Shown one piece after another: positions 33,731 through 46,832 of a DNA stretch of 64,000 nucleotides. Positions within the stretch are counted from its first letter, which is position 1. Each line of letters opens with the position of its first letter. The stretch is from Anagrus nilaparvatae. Taxonomy: Eukaryota > Arthropoda > Insecta > Hymenoptera > Mymaridae. The notes beneath the pieces were generated by a model. That model saw only the letters and a program-made list of their open reading frames with translations. It made no database searches and was not told where the DNA came from. The stretch covers positions 19,130,001 to 19,194,000 of the forward strand of contig JAKSXM010000147.1 in the NCBI GenBank assembly GCA_022575985.1. Direction: 5' to 3'. The translations under genes were made by a program, and so were the position numbers.

Positions 33731-34377
33731 TATTTCTTGTTATATAAAATAATATAATAATATATATATTTTGTCTCAGATATTTAAAAAAATTTTTAAA
33801 TGATAAATTTTTTTGTAATTTAATGTAAATTGGTTTTCTAGAGATTTCTCTTTAATGAAAGGGTTAAATTATAAACCAAAAAAACTTGTTTTAGATAACG
33901 TATTAACAAATACATAGCACTTTAGTTTGATCGTTTTGGTGATATAGATTTTGAGTTACGAAGTGATTAGAGTGACAACTTTTTTAGTGTTTAAATTTTG
34001 AATTTTTTGGCTTCAAACAGTTATAACTCTGAATCATGAGCTCGGATTAAAAAAAAAACGTCAAATCGATAGCATTTTTTCCAAGGAAAAATTTGCACTA
34101 AAGCACGTCTCAAAAGACCTCTTAGATCCTGAGAAAAATCAGTTTTAGTGAAAAAATAAAAAATTTTTTAACGTTTTCAACCACTAACTTCGGAGCTTAA
34201 TATTTCAGAATCTATTGAATATTTTTTAAAAATATAAGAAGAATCGTGTAGATATTTATTTAAAGATTACTTTAAAACCACTTTCAGGTGTTTTCGTCCA
34301 TTCAAAATTTTAGAAATTGACTTGTAAGAAAATCAAAAATATTAAATTTTTTAAATTATTTCATTTTAATATATATA
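33731..34377. other. Unassigned intronic sequence
   Basis: AT-rich; no gene or repeat was recognised apart from short A/T runs. Confidence 0.4.
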
Positions 34378-36572
34378 GGATTATTATTATGAATTGGAAC
34401 TAAGTAATGTTCTGAATATTATATTCAAAGATTTTTAAAATCAGAAGCCTTATAAAATATAGTCTTGATTAATTTAGTACCTCAAGCGCTAATATCTCCG
34501 TCTGTAGAAAATAAATGTTCAATTTTTTTGGTTTTAATCAGAGGAACATATAACTTGATAAATTTAAATAGCGGGAGTAATAGCGGAGGTTCCTTCATCC
34601 TTACTATTCTGTACATGGTTAGCATGGCGAAATAATCTTGTCGCGAGTCATTACTAAGCCACTGTAACTTTTGTCGATAAGTAGTTAAGTGTTCCTCACG
34701 TCTTAATCCAAATATATATCTTATCCCTATATTCGCAAGCCTTTGAAGTTGTAAACAAAGGTAGAGTGTCATATCTGAATAAACAACTGTGCAATAGTCT
34801 AGATGTGAAATCACAAGGGAATCAACTAACCTACGCCTTAACAGCTGAGAGGTGCAATATTTGATGAACCGTAAACCATATAATATCTTATTGACTTTTT
34901 TACTGATATGATTTATTTGCTGTTTCCACGATGGGATGCTATCCAAAATTATACCTAGACTAAGTACATCATCCACAAAGATTTATTCAGTATCTCTTTT
35001 GCTATTAATGGGAATACTATGGATACCCAATTTTTAAGATCCTTACAGTGTGAGATGTTCCGAAAACTATGGCTTTAGTCTTTTTGATATTTAGAGATAG
35101 TAGGTTAAGTTCAGCCCAAGTTGACACTTTGCAAGCTGCATTAGATAGTAAATTGATACCTATTTCAGTTTGATTTTAGGGAACCTGGACATATATCTGT
35201 ACCTCATCCGCGTATAATAATCTCAAAGTCCTGTTATCAAGATGAGATTTCAAATCATTCATATATATGCAAAACAATAATGGTCCCAAAAATCTCTGAG
35301 GAACATCTATGTTAATATCGCAAGGAGTAGATGTTGTTTGCTTTGAGAATACACACTGCGAATGACCACAGAGATATCACCAAAACCACATTAGAGCAGA
35401 TTTTGAGAATTTTGAGAAGCCAATTTCCTGGAGTTTAGCTAAGAGCCTAGATGGTGATACATTATCAAAGGCCTTGGAGAAATCAAACTGCAGTAGCAAG
35501 GTGGCCAACTTCTTTTCTTTTGCTAAGCGGATATCATCAGTTTTATTAAGGCTGTTTGTGTGGAATGATGTTTTCTGAAGCCGGTTTGAAAATCATCTAA
35601 GATTTTTAACTTGGTTAAGTAGTTGACCACCTGATCATGAGCTAATTTCTCCAAGATCTTGGATAAGGAGCACAATAAAGCAATGGGCCTGAAATCAGAT
35701 GGAGATGCTGGTATTGATACCTTTTTTAGAGATAATATACGGGATATTTTCCATGCTTCGGGAAAGACATTATTTAATAATGATGCATTAAATAATTTAG
35801 TTAAATGTGTAGCAATTGTTGGTAATGTTTTGGCTATTATGTTTTGTGGTATACCGTCTTAACCTTTGGCTTAGGACTGAAAATGAGAAACCTCAAGGAT
35901 AACATCATTAACTGTAACTTCCTGGAACATAAAACCATCTGGGGGAGCATTTGAGATTGAATTTAGAGATGTTGTGGGGTCTTCTGAAGGAGAAAAAGAA
36001 ATCCCAGAAAAATATGTGTTGAGCTTTTCAGGTAGGAACCCATTGAGTGCATCACTGGGTTTTCGAAGTAATCCTAAATTTCTTATTGCACTCCAGAAGT
36101 TTTTATTTGCGTCCAGGGAGTTGCTTATGCGATTGTGCATATAACAACGCGCGATCTCAGTATTCTTCTCAGTCATCTCAGCTAAGTTCAGATACTCAGT
36201 TAGCAGATTAAGGGGATCCTTTCCTTTCATAACGCCTACGTGTCGCATCTCTTTTTGAAATTAATAGTTTTAGGTCATCCTCAATTCAAGGATATAAAGA
36301 TTTTTTGTGGTTTAGCGTCGTTTCTGGTGCTGAAGAATTTATTGCGTCTTGTAAATTGTTAGTAAGTACTGATAGTCCTTTATTGGCATCAATTGTGTCG
36401 TTAGTGTTAAATAATGACCAGTCTTGTTTGCTCAGATGATGGTTGAGGTCTTCAGGTGTAATTTTATTGATGCATTTACAGTCTCTCATTAGCGACCACC
36501 ATTTAGACCAGAAATCATCGGTTGCTATTGGGAGGTGGTCTTTAGATAGAGGTAAGGGTGGAGATGCAACAT
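34378..36572 (-). pseudogene. CR1/Jockey-type retrotransposon, heavily decayed
   Basis: Minus strand. From 5' to 3': 36,489-36,286 (WSLFNTNDTIDANKGLS), 36,248-35,871 (pre-RT region with FWSAIRNLG and FLPEKLNTYFSG), an RT zone broken into several frames (35,870-35,000, with pieces of the QTGFRKHHSTQTAL and FADE-side motifs), then 34,976-34,482 with LGIILDSIPSWKQQINHISK, LVISHLDYCTVVYSD and IRYIFGLRREEHLTTYRQKL. The last stretch is clearly the same family as the copies at 9.5 and 55.8 kb (RYIFGLRR, LDYC-VVYSD). Many stops; inactive. A short (AAT)n near 34,380 marks the 3' end. Confidence 0.8.
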
Positions 36573-36852
36573 AAGTTTAAAAAGAAAATATTCCTTTTAG
36601 AATAGAATCTAATTCACAAGTTACTGCCTTGAATCTTGTTTTAGCATGTTGACATAAACCGTTACTTCTCCAATCATTTATAATTAATTGTTGGTCTTTT
36701 AAAATTTTTTGAACTTGAGTCTTACTTATTTCAAACTGCTCTGCAAGCTCTCTTTGACTTTTATTCTTTCCATTTATTAACTTTTTTGACTCGTCAATGA
36801 CACAATTTTTTTATTTTAACGTTAACCATTTTCTTTTTCTTTTATTAGACAT
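36573..36852 (-). pseudogene. Tigger/pogo-type transposase, N-terminal DNA-binding fragment
   Basis: Minus-strand frame from ATG 36,852, with one in-frame stop after ~13 codons: KRKRKWLTLK, then QRELAEQFEISKTQVQKILK and NDWRSNGLCQHAKTRFKAV. This is the CENP-B-type helix-turn-helix that Tigger/pogo transposases use to bind their ends. The fragment stops where the CR1-like pseudogene begins, so the latter probably inserted into it. Confidence 0.75.
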
Positions 36853-37215
36853 TTTAATTGTTAACTTGTATTTATCTCTAACGTCAAAACAAGACTGAAT
36901 AAGAATTCAATACTTATTTAAAATTAAATACCAAATTTTATAATTTAAAGAGAGAGAAAAGATTATTTATTATTTATTTTTATTTCAATGGAAAATTAAA
37001 ATTTTAAATAAAATTATTTACGTAAAGAAACAAAATATGGTCTTTATCGAGAGTTTTTTTTATACGTGTTTTGTATATTTTAAATATGAAAATAGTGGTC
37101 GCGGTCGCTATCGGGAGTGGTCAATTATAGGGAATCGAAACAGACCGGTCGTTGGCGGTCTTTATGGGGCGGTGATCGCTAGTTAGAGTGGTCTTTATAG
37201 GAGTTTATATGGATG
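36853..37215. mobile_element. Probable Tigger/pogo 5' non-coding end
   Basis: After A/T-rich DNA, 37,095-37,205 carries repeated GGTCTTTATGG / GGTCTTTATAG and GGTCGCTATCGG words typical of Tigger-type termini. The exact end was not resolved and the other terminus is missing. Confidence 0.4.
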
Positions 37216-37527
37216 ATTTTCATTAACTGTACTTGGGTATAAAATGTCAATAGTGGCTATAATTATCATGTCTATTAGGATAGTTGGGCAAGAATCGGTG
37301 ATGACTAATAACAGAGTAACAGTCATCTACATATATAGTGTCTATCTATAAATAAGTTTAAATTGGCATTGTTCTATGTTTACATACAGATCAACACACC
37401 CTATCCAATACCTATATATATTCAATTAACAGCTGTTTTATATTTTTGGTGCTTATAAATTTCAAATACAAAAAAAAACTTATTTTTAATATTTGTTAAC
37501 TTTTCTTAATATTGTATATGTTTTTAA

Positions 37528-37731
37528 CCCTCGTAGGTCACTGTTGGTCAAAATGACCCTAGATAATTTTTACGTAGGTTAAATAAAGAAGAATTTTTTT
37601 AAATAAAAAAGGGTTCCAAAATACCAGAATTGATCTAGAAACCCCAAAGATTATTCTAAAAAAAAACGTATGGGGTTAAAAAAACTTCATGTGTCTAAAA
37701 AGTGACCTAAACCATGTGAGACCTTAAAAGG
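37528..37731. mobile_element. Short TTAA-flanked MITE, ~204 bp
   Basis: Ends CCCTCGTAGGTCACTGTTGG and CCTTAAAAGG (inverted, imperfect). TTAA is present on both sides (37,524-37,527; 37,732-37,735). The GGTCAAAATGACC palindrome near the left end recalls piggyBac-type MITEs. Confidence 0.55.
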
Positions 37732-37735
37732 TTAA

Positions 37736-38159
37736 AAAATGTTCATGATATTATTAAAAAATTTAATATGAGATATTTCAGAAAATAGTCTTTTTGATTC
37801 GTTTCTTTCTTTATCAATTATTTTTACATTATTAAAATCCATAGATTAGCGTTCATTATTCAACATATGCGTATATAAGGCTGATTTTTTATTGTATTTT
37901 TTTTTATGTTTGTCATGTTCATCAACTTTAATTTAATGCTTTTTTTTACTTATATATGTATACCATCACAATCATTAATTTTATATACAATAGTTGTATT
38001 ATCAATATTTTTTAATTTTAATAATCTAGTTTTTTTAAACAAGAGATTTGTAGATAATTGAATTTGATTGATAGATAAAGATAAAGATCTAATTTTTCAT
38101 AATTGAATTGTCACACGATTAACAATTTTCATATTTTATATGTTTTACATATTTTGCAG
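37736..38159. other. Intron end before the long shot exon
   Basis: AT-rich; ends with the acceptor ATATTTTGCAG at 38,159. Nothing else was recognised. Confidence 0.5.
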
Positions 38160-39191
38160 GTTGTAAAAGAGTGGAGTTTTCAGCAATTTATAGATATGGG
38201 CGAAGATCAGCGTAGTGCTATAAAAAAAGCATTAAACGAAGATGCTGAAAAACTGCTTAGTGAAGGAGATGCAACTGATCCTCAGTTACGTAGGCTCAGG
38301 CGCGAAATAAGTGAAGTTAATAGATTATTTGATGAATTTGAAAAACGAGCTGGTGCTGAAAAAGAATTTAGACAAAGTGAAGGAATATTTAACGATCACT
38401 TTTTATCTTTGATAGCAAACTTAGAAGAAGCTGAGAGAACTATCAATCAAAAAGCTGATTCACTATTACCTAGAGATACAAATGAAATTCGTGATTTCCT
38501 ATCTGAACATCATTCATTTGATAAATTTCTTAATTCTTTGGAAATAAGTATCAACAAATTTAAACAATTATTTCACGAAATTACATTAAAAACCCCAAAA
38601 ATGAAAAATAAACTTGAAAAAATTCAGTCGAAGTGGGATATTATTAATAATCTCAACCGTCTGTATATTAATCGTCTAAATTCTCTTGAAGATTTGTACC
38701 ACAACCTTATAGGATTCTCTTCTTCGGTTTGTAATGTAGAATCAAAATTAAATACTTTCAATGAAGTTCCTAGTAGTCTAGAAGAGATTCAAAAAGAACT
38801 TGAAAATCTATTAGTATTAGAAAAGATTATCAGCGATCAAAAAGTTGTAGCCAACCAGCTAACAGAAGATTTTGTAAATACTCGTCAAGTTGTTGAAAAT
38901 TCTCGCCATACTCACCGCAAACATCATTCTGATTTGGATAATATTGATCAAGAAATAAATAAAATTATTTCTAAGCGGGCAAGCATTAGCAATCAATTGT
39001 CTGAAAAAATTAATATTCGTCAAAATGCTTGCGAAATAGCTCAAAAATGTAGTAAATATAATCAAAATAATATGGAATTTTCTGAAGAAAATGTTGTAGA
39101 TCTAAAAAGCAAAGCTCCGCAACATAACAAGCTTCAAGTAATAAATGAGATAAGCAATGTTCCTGATGATCAGTTGTTTCAAGAAAGTAAG
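38160..39191 (+). CDS. shot: short stop exon: plakin-domain spectrin repeats (344 codons)
   Basis: Long exon, 1,032 bp, starting at GTT after TTTTGCAG (AG at 38,158-38,159) and ending at AAG before the donor GTGAGT at 39,192. It opens VVKEWSFQQFIDMGEDQRSA and continues KLLSEGDATDPQLRRLRREI, which directly follows the FATIK end of the previous exon in Shot. The rest is coiled helical sequence with repeat-boundary tryptophan (KWDIINN) and heptad-like charge patterns, consistent with about three spectrin repeats. The upstream ATG-like extension (38,103-38,159) is intron and polypyrimidine tract, not coding. The intron before it is 23.9 kb. The second half is less conserved than the first, as expected for rod repeats. 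The reading frame is intact throughout. Confidence 0.92.
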
Positions 39192-39192
39192 G

Positions 39193-39324
39193 TGAGTATT
39201 ATCACTTTCCAGTAAAACAAAATTCTATTTCTTCTAAATTATCCTGCCAAAATATAGAGTATGAGTATTATCACTTTCCAGTAAAACAAAATTCTATTTC
39301 TTCTAAATTATCCTGCCAAAATAT
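39193..39324. repeat. 69-bp tandem duplication at the shot donor site
   Basis: The first ~63 bases of the intron (from TGAGTATTATCACTTTCC) are repeated 69 bp downstream with no visible change. The second copy starts ATGAG rather than GTGAG, so only the first donor (39,192) is usable. Confidence 0.9.
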
Positions 39325-40306
39325 AAATAGTATGTATAATAATGTGGGTTTTTCTGTCCTAGTAAATTATATTGCAAAAGAAGGTTCGCCAGAGAAATTA
39401 GGTCCCCAGCTACCCTTAAAATAATAAAGTTGGGTGAAGTAAAATATTAAGTATTAACGGCACGAAAGTTTTGGTACCAGTGTGACACTACCGTTTTTGG
39501 AACCATGGGATATTTTTTTTTAATATTTGTGAGGAATAACGGTTTAAAATCAATTTTCTTTAAATTTTAATTTTTAAAAAACAGATACTAGTTAAAAAAA
39601 GCATAAGTAAATTTTCAAACAGTAATTTTTTTTTAATTTGATAACTATACGTTATTTTGGTCGCTGAATCCAAATAGGTGCCAAAAAATGCTTGATTTTT
39701 GAACTCTTTTTTGAACTTTACAGTTTTATAAAATTTTTTCAGCATATAATAGCACTTAAATGGACAATACTACTAATATAACAGATAGTTTTTTAACAAA
39801 CTATTCCAGATTAAAATACTGGCGAAGCCGTGGGTAGGAAAAGCAAAATTCTGTTTGCCATTACTTGAATTTTCTCGAGTGGATAAAATAAGATTATAAA
39901 ATTTTAAAGTGCAAAAATAAAATTAAAAATATTTTTGAATATTTGAAAAAATATCACATTAAAATTTGTCCATTCTCTCACACACCCCTCTAAAGACATA
40001 GGAAAATCCATTTCCCATGACCCAAGACAACGCTTTTTTACATACAGCCATACAGTTGTGGTTGGAAAATTTTTTTATGTAATAAAAGTAGGTTAAAAAT
40101 AAAATTGTAAGAATTCCATATCTTATATTCCATATCTTACTAGGAGATTTCTTGTTCAAATAGAATGCTATGTGGAAGGGGGGAACAAATTTCAAAAACA
40201 TTTCGATTAAAAAAAAACCTCTTGAAGCAAGCGAAATTCTGTTTTCCATTACCTGAATTTTCCCGTTTGCCGCCAACAGATTTCTCCACTACTCACAATC
40301 GAAAGT
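39325..40306. other. Intronic sequence with old repeats
   Basis: 39,446-39,500 is a partial relative of the dispersed repeat at 2.7 and 32.3 kb. A ~37-bp direct repeat (AAATTCTGTTTGCCATTACT at 39,845 and a variant at 40,231) is 386 bp apart. The 105-codon minus-strand frame at 39,959-40,276 is unrecognised. Confidence 0.45.
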
Positions 40307-40344
40307 TATAGTATAATTTTACCTTTTTATATCCGGCAGTAACT

Positions 40345-40397
40345 TTGTTAATAACGTCATATCTGAAGCGGTTCGAAATTTATTAGTTTCATCATCA
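40345..40397 (-). ncRNA. Hammerhead-like motif in left terminal copy of PLE 2
   Basis: On the minus strand: CTGATGAT (40,388-40,395), a GAAA/TTTC stem, then GAAC and CGCTTC. The GUC site and the A15.1 position are changed, so it is probably inactive. Confidence 0.5.
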
Positions 40398-40614
40398 GGG
40401 AATAAAAAATATAAAAAATACTTCACATACTTTACACTAGTTTTGCTTTACACTTTTATATGAGTGCGCGCTTAGATGCCTGGCATAGCACTGAATTTAA
40501 ATTTCATTTTAATATTATACACTAACAATTATTCGTATAAGTATATATTGTTCATAGTAATATAGTTCATGAAATATCTCTTTTCCAGCAATAATAGGTA
40601 CTTTAAAATTATTA

Positions 40615-42440
40615 TATCATATTCACACTACGTAGATGAAACTTTTATCATATTTAATGGTATTATAAGACAATAGGAGAATTTAAGATCTTATATAAAT
40701 GATGTTAACTCTGATATATAATTTACGCTAGAAATAGAAAAAGAAAATAAGATAAATTTTTTGGATTTAACTATACACAAAGTCAATGGTGGTTTTGAAT
40801 TTAATATATACAAAAAACAAACCACTTCAGACTTGGTGATACATGCGGAATCTCATCATCTATATTCCCAAAAAATGGCTAGTTTTTATTAATTCATTCG
40901 CAGACTACTTTCACTACCTTTAAATCAAGAAAATTACAATAATGAAATATGCGTTTTAACCTATTAACGCCTAAGCTTACATCCTTGGACACTTGCATTT
41001 TTCGGTAATAAAAACTGCATATTTTAGGCTGGAAACCCCACCTTGTTTCCGGGGCCCATTTTTTGATACGACCCTTGCGAAACGAGACATCAACCCCTAA
41101 AGTGGGGTAAATTTTCAAATAATTCTTAAAGAAACTTAAGTTCTTCCCAAATGCAAAAAAGTCTTTATTTAGCATAAAAAATTATTACCAGTACTCCCAA
41201 GAAATAGTTAAAAGTCAAATAAACATGTATGGGAGGTAGCAATGACTAATACATACGTATTTGACTTTTAACCTTTTCTTGAGGCTCCTAGTAAAAATTT
41301 TTTATGCTAAATAAAAATTTTTTTGCATTTGAAAGTAATTAAAGTTTCCTTAAGAATTACTTGAAATTTTACCCCATTTTAAGGGATGATATCTCAATTC
41401 GTAGGGGTTGTAGCTAAAAATGAGCTCCAGAAATGAAAAGAGCGACCCAAACACTTACAAAGTGATTTTTTTGACCCAAAATATTCAATTTTTCATTTAT
41501 TTATAAAACTCATCCCTTTGCTTACTAAAGACAACCCCAGGGAGGGTTGTAATGGCTAATACATGCTTATTTGACTTTTTAACTATTTCTTGGGAGTTCT
41601 AGTAATAATTTTGTATGCTAAATAAAGACTTTTTTGCATTTGGGAAGAACTTAAGTTTCTTCAAGAATTATTTGAAAATTTGCCCCACTTTAGGGGTTTA
41701 TATCTCGTTTCGCAGGGGTTGTATCAAAAAACGGGCTCCGGAAATAAAAAGAGCGACCCAAATTACCAACTGGGTGAGGTTTTTAGCCTAAAATAAGTTT
41801 TTATTACTGAAAAATGCAAGTGTCCAAGGATGTCCGCTTAGGCGTTAATAGGTTAAAACACATAGCGGTCACAAATGGTTATAATAGTAACATCATAGAC
41901 AAATTAATTCATAAACACAAAAACCATAGTAAAAAACTAGAAACGAAATACATTTCAACAACATATGATCATAACCATATATTCTTACCAACACATTTAA
42001 TAAATTTTATTACCAAGTAACCTTCAGAATAACAAATAAATTGTCAAAACTACTAAGTAAAAAACAACAAGTACCATTGAAACAAAAGTCAGGTATTTAT
42101 AAGTTAAATTGTAATGACTGCAATTTTTTCTACGTTGGGCAAACAGGAAAAAAATTTTCATTCGGATTTCCTGAACATATACCACCTAAAAATCCAAGGA
42201 AGCCAATAATTATAGAAAATGTAAAATCTAATTTTGCAAAGCACATCTTAACTGAGAAATATAATTGCTCCATTCTACATAGTAATGTAACGCCTTTCAT
42301 TACTGTGAAAAAGGTAACATCATGAATGCTCTGGAAGAATTCGACATCTATAAAGCATTCAAAAACCAGGATCTCCAAAAAGATATACTTAACGATCAGT
42401 TGAACTTTAAAAATAATACAGTACACACAGAGCCGTAAAC
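40615..42440 (+). pseudogene. Penelope-like element 2 coding remains: RT palm and GIY-YIG
   Basis: First piece, 40,615-40,956: YVDETFIIFNG (catalytic YVDD changed to YVDE), FLDLTIHK, FNIYKKQTTSDLVIHAESHH and SLPLNQENY. The frame is cut by the TTAA element, then resumes at 41,855 with KHIAVTNGYNSNIIDKLIHK. After a frame change, 42,035-42,325 encodes LSKLLSKKQQVPLKQKSGIY, KLNCNDCNFFYVGQTGKKFS and SNFAKHILTEKYNCS, the GIY-YIG nuclease. The order and motifs match PLE 1 at 3.6-5.9 kb but the sequence is clearly a different family. The amino half is missing. Dead. Confidence 0.85.
40960..41852. mobile_element. TTAA-flanked TIR element inside PLE 2, 893 bp
   Basis: TIR CCTATTAACGCCTAAGC(T/G) continuing into ACATCCTTGGACACTTGCA on both ends. 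TTAA is duplicated (40,956-40,959; 41,853-41,856). The interior holds three related blocks (41,085-41,215, 41,255-41,405 inverted, 41,540-41,705) with TTTATGCTAAATAAA. No coding. Removing it restores the PLE sequence around KHIA. Confidence 0.88.
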
Positions 42441-43550
42441 TCGGAAATTTTAAAAACAAAACCCTGTTTTAGCGTTATTCCGAGTTTTGAAACTTAGTTC
42501 TCAGCGTAAAGAGAATTGAAAACCTGAATGAGACTATTTCTATGTTTTAAAACTCGGAAGTAGGGTTATTCCGGGTTTGCATCTAGACTCCGAGTTTCAA
42601 AACCCTAAAGTAATGAAAAACTAAGTTTTGAAACTGTTTTGAAAAATAGAATTAGAGGGAGGGAGCGCTTTGCCTTTATGTTAATAGTTTCTTTATTTAT
42701 ATTAAATACACTTAAAATTTAATTGAAAAGTGGGATCCCACCGGCTCTGGCATCTTTTTATTTTTGAGTAATATTTATTATTTATTAATATCACTTTTTT
42801 TCAATTTATTTGTGTTTATAACATCATTACACAATTTTTCAGTTGCAAAAAATTTTTCAATTAAATTTTCCACTACTATGTCGAGTATTTAAATGTATAC
42901 CACATTCAGTAGTAGTATCATTAACATCTTTGTTCGTAAAGACCAATTCTAAATTAATTAATTGTTTAAAAATATAACGAACGATAAAATCTTCAAATTA
43001 TAATTAAAAAAAATCTTTATAAAATTAAAATTTGTAATTAAAAATTAGATCAATTAATAAAGTACTCTTTCTAATTAAAAATTGATTTTTTTATACATTG
43101 ATCAAATTAATAGTATTTTTTTATTTGATAAAAACGATAATTTAATTTAAAATAATTTTAACTATTGCTCAAAATTTTAATTTTATAAAGATTTTTTTTA
43201 ATTATTAATTTTATTTTTTATTAACTTAAATATGTTTATACTTATAAAAAATAAACATAAATGTAAATATAAAAATATATAAATATAAATAAAGAAACTA
43301 TTAACATAAAGGCAAAGCGCTCCCTCCCTCCAATTCTATTTTTCAAAACTTAGTTTTTCATTACTTTAGGGTTTTGAAACTCGGAGTCTAGATGCAAACC
43401 CGGAATAACCCTACTTCCGAGTTTTAAAACATAGAAATAGTCTCATTCGGGTTTTCAATTCTCTTTACGCTGAGAACTAAGTTTCAAAACTCGGAATAAC
43501 GCTAAAACAGGGTTTTGTTTTTAAAATTTCCGAGTTTACGGCTCTGTGTG
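42424..43550. mobile_element. TA-flanked foldback inside PLE 2, 1,127 bp
   Basis: Ends CACACAGAGCCGTAAACTCG with near-perfect inverted arms of ~240-310 bp (42,424-42,735; ~43,270-43,550). TA flanks each end (42,422-42,423; 43,551-43,552), as for Tc1/mariner-type elements. No transposase. Confidence 0.88.
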
Positions 43551-45550
43551 TATGCAACACTGCTATAAACTTATGAGTGATTCTTAGTGTATTCAGCAAA
43601 AGTTTCCAGGTCGGGTCGCTGAAACCGGCTAAAAACTTTTTTTTTGCCAATTACCTATCCAAAATGGACTATGTCCCCAAATTGTAGCCCTTAATATTGA
43701 AAACTAAGCCCAGGGCGAATTTTTGAAAAAAAAAGACGTTTTCATCTTTCCTCAGCCACCCATTCTTCTTTTATGTGCCATTCCTTCTGGAAATCATTAA
43801 AAATAATGAAAAAACAGGTACTATAGTAAAATTTCCTCAGGCATCCAGTCATGCCATTAGTTTTTGAAAATTCCAACACGGGGAGCCAGAAAATCGATAA
43901 ATTCACAGGGTACATTACGGAAACTACAGAATAATTGTATATCCGAATTTTTTATTGAGCTTCTCAGAAAAAGCGTGTTTTTATATATATTTTTGGATGC
44001 CATATCAACCTAGATGCAATCGAACTTCCTAGACTCTAAAATAACCGAAAAATCGTGAATTTTCCTCAATTTTTCTCATTTTTTAGCAGTTTTTTTGAAT
44101 TTTCCCGTTCTAAATGACCCCGAACTATTTAAACAAGGTAAGATTCGGATTCCCAGGGAAATTTCACATATTTTCTTTATTTAAATAATTTTTAGGCTTC
44201 GATGTAAACGAGCTCACACCAAATACCTTAAATACAAAATTTTGATTTTTATCGTTCTTTAGCAGTTTTTTTGAATTTTCCCGCTCTAAATGACTCCGAA
44301 CGATTTAAACAAGGTGAGATTCGGATTCCCAGGGAAATTTTACATATTTTCTTTATTTAAATCATTTTTAGGCTTTGATGTAAACGAGCTCACACCAAAT
44401 GCCTTAAATACAAAATTTTGATTTTTATCGTTTTTTAGCAGTTTTGTGTGTACTTTTTCTGTTTAAGGTTCCTAATAAGATTTATTTGTCGTATATAATA
44501 ACAACTTAATAAATATTATATTATTAAAGATGTAAATTACTATAATAATCTTATTTCCGAAAAAAAATTTTAAATAATTTAAATTTAGCGCTAAAAATAA
44601 TAAACATTGTATATAAAAAATTTAAAGCTATGTGGCGTGGCAATCGTCAATGTTTACAAGATTTATTAGTAAATAAATAAGTTACTTTTTTTATTGTATT
44701 CATATTATTCATTAAAACAATAAGCTACGTAAATTGTAAACATGACGTAGCACAGTGTGCCGAATCAATCAAAAATCTACTGACTTCGTAAAAATTTATT
44801 TTTTCACCCATTTATTTTTTTAAATCCTTCGTATACTATCCTACTCTTATGGAAACCTGCTACTTTTTCAAATTTTTACAATTTAAATTCACCCTTTATA
44901 CATTAGTGTATACGCAAAAATTGTATTCACAGCCCGACGAATTTTCGAAATATCTCTTATGATCTCCGCTGATCTTTTTAGATCTCCGGAGATCACTTTT
45001 GATTTCTGGAGATCTCCGGAGATCTCCATAAATCACAAGTGATCGCAAATTTCAGGTGATTTCTTTAGTTCTCTGGAGACCTCCGGAGATCTCCGGAGAT
45101 CTCCGGAAATCACTTTTGATCTCTGGAGATTAAAATAGATCTAAAGTAATCTCCAGAGATCACTGAGGTAAAAAAAAAGTTAGAAAAATTTAGAAAAAAT
45201 ATTTATAATCATTAAGCAAAGTTGTAAAACGATAAACTTGATTGTTTTACCTTATTTTTTGGCTTTATTTAAATTTAAAAAATGCGAAAAAAATGCTACT
45301 AGTAGTTATTTTACTAAAACATCAAAAATCAAAAAGTACAGCAATAACTTTACTAATTTTTATAATGAAAATAATTATTGGAATCGTCTCAATAAGAAAT
45401 ACAATTAGGTAAATGAGTAAAAAAAATTAGTTATTTGATCATTAATAATTTTAATAAATATTTATAATTTTAATTACAATATATTAGTCAACATATTTTA
45501 AATTAGTCAACAATTTCTATAAACAAATAATTATAATTCATTTTTTTATT

Positions 45551-46352
45551 CAACGCGCCTTCTGGGCTTAGAAACGCAGGGCTCAATGTTATAAAATAGG
45601 ATTTAAAGACAATTTTCAAAATGATGCGATAAGCTCGAAAATTAACCAAAATACTTCCAGTTGATCTCATTTTTTCCGTATAAGTATCATCTTTTAACTC
45701 CCGTTATCCGCAATGCTCCATCACCTATTCTCACAGCGTTTTAGTCAATAAACCAAATGCCCATTTTTGGACCAAAATTACCAATTTTTAAATTGCTGCA
45801 AAAATTGCAATTTTCAATAAAAATAGGTCTTGTAGATCTCAAAAATTTTGTATTAGCTCTAAGTTTTAAAAAATGTTTTACTCGCTTCTTTTTGATTACT
45901 CATTTAGCAGATATGATAATTTAAAGACAGAGTCTCAATTTAAGGTTTTTAAAAAAAAATCATATTTTATCACTAACTTTGTGGAGTCATATCTCAGAAA
46001 CATCTAAAGCTAAAAGAACGAGTAAAAAAATTTTGGAAGCATGAAACTTGTACAAAACTTTTGACACCTACAAGACCTATTTTTATTGAAAATTGCAATT
46101 TTTGCAGCAATTTAAAAATTGGTCATTTTGGTCCAAAAATGGGCATTTGGTTTATTGACTATAGCGCTGTGAGAATAGGTAGTGGAGCATTGCGGCTGGC
46201 GGAAGTTAAAAGATGGTACTTATACGAAAAAAATGAGACCAACCGAAAGTATTTTGGTTAATTTTCGAGCTTATCGCATGATTTTGAAAATTGTCTAAAA
46301 ATCCTATTTTATAACATTGAGCCCTGCGTTTCTAAGCCCAGAAGGCGCGTTG
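45551..46352. mobile_element. Nested palindromic element, ~800 bp
   Basis: Ends AACGCGCCTTCTGGGCTTAG; arms of ~380 bp meet near 45,950 with almost no spacer. It lies in the loop of the GATCTCCGGA foldback. The 66-codon frame at 46,061 is an arm by-product. Confidence 0.8.
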
Positions 46353-46832
46353 GAATAAACGGAGGATATCTTGGGTGTTTTTTCAACATATTAAAGTCAT
46401 CCATAACAATAGATTGTAATTTAACCACCCAAATGTTCCGGTCTCCCCTTGTGAGTACCAGTTCTTATAATTTAAGATTTAGCCAGATTAGTAAACAATT
46501 ATTTATTTTTTTATTTTATAAATAGATTACAAAGTACCTATCATGGTAATAATTATTGTTGTTAAAAAAATGAATTATAATTATTTGTTTATAGAAATTG
46601 TTGACTAATTTAAAATATGTTGACTAATATGTAATTAAAATTATAAATATTTATTAAAATTATTAATGATCAAATAACTAATTTTTTTTACTCATTTACC
46701 TAATTGTATTTCTTATTGAGACGATTCCAATAATTATTTTCATTATAAAAATTAGTAAAGTTATTGCTGTACTTTTTGATTTTTGATGTTTTAGTAAAAT
46801 AACTAATAGTAGCATTTTTTTCGCATTTTTTA

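Noticed and set aside
38103..38159. ATG and upstream codons before the long shot exon
   Set aside because: This is the polypyrimidine and acceptor region; family alignment continues from the FATIK end of the previous exon straight to VVKEW at 38,160.
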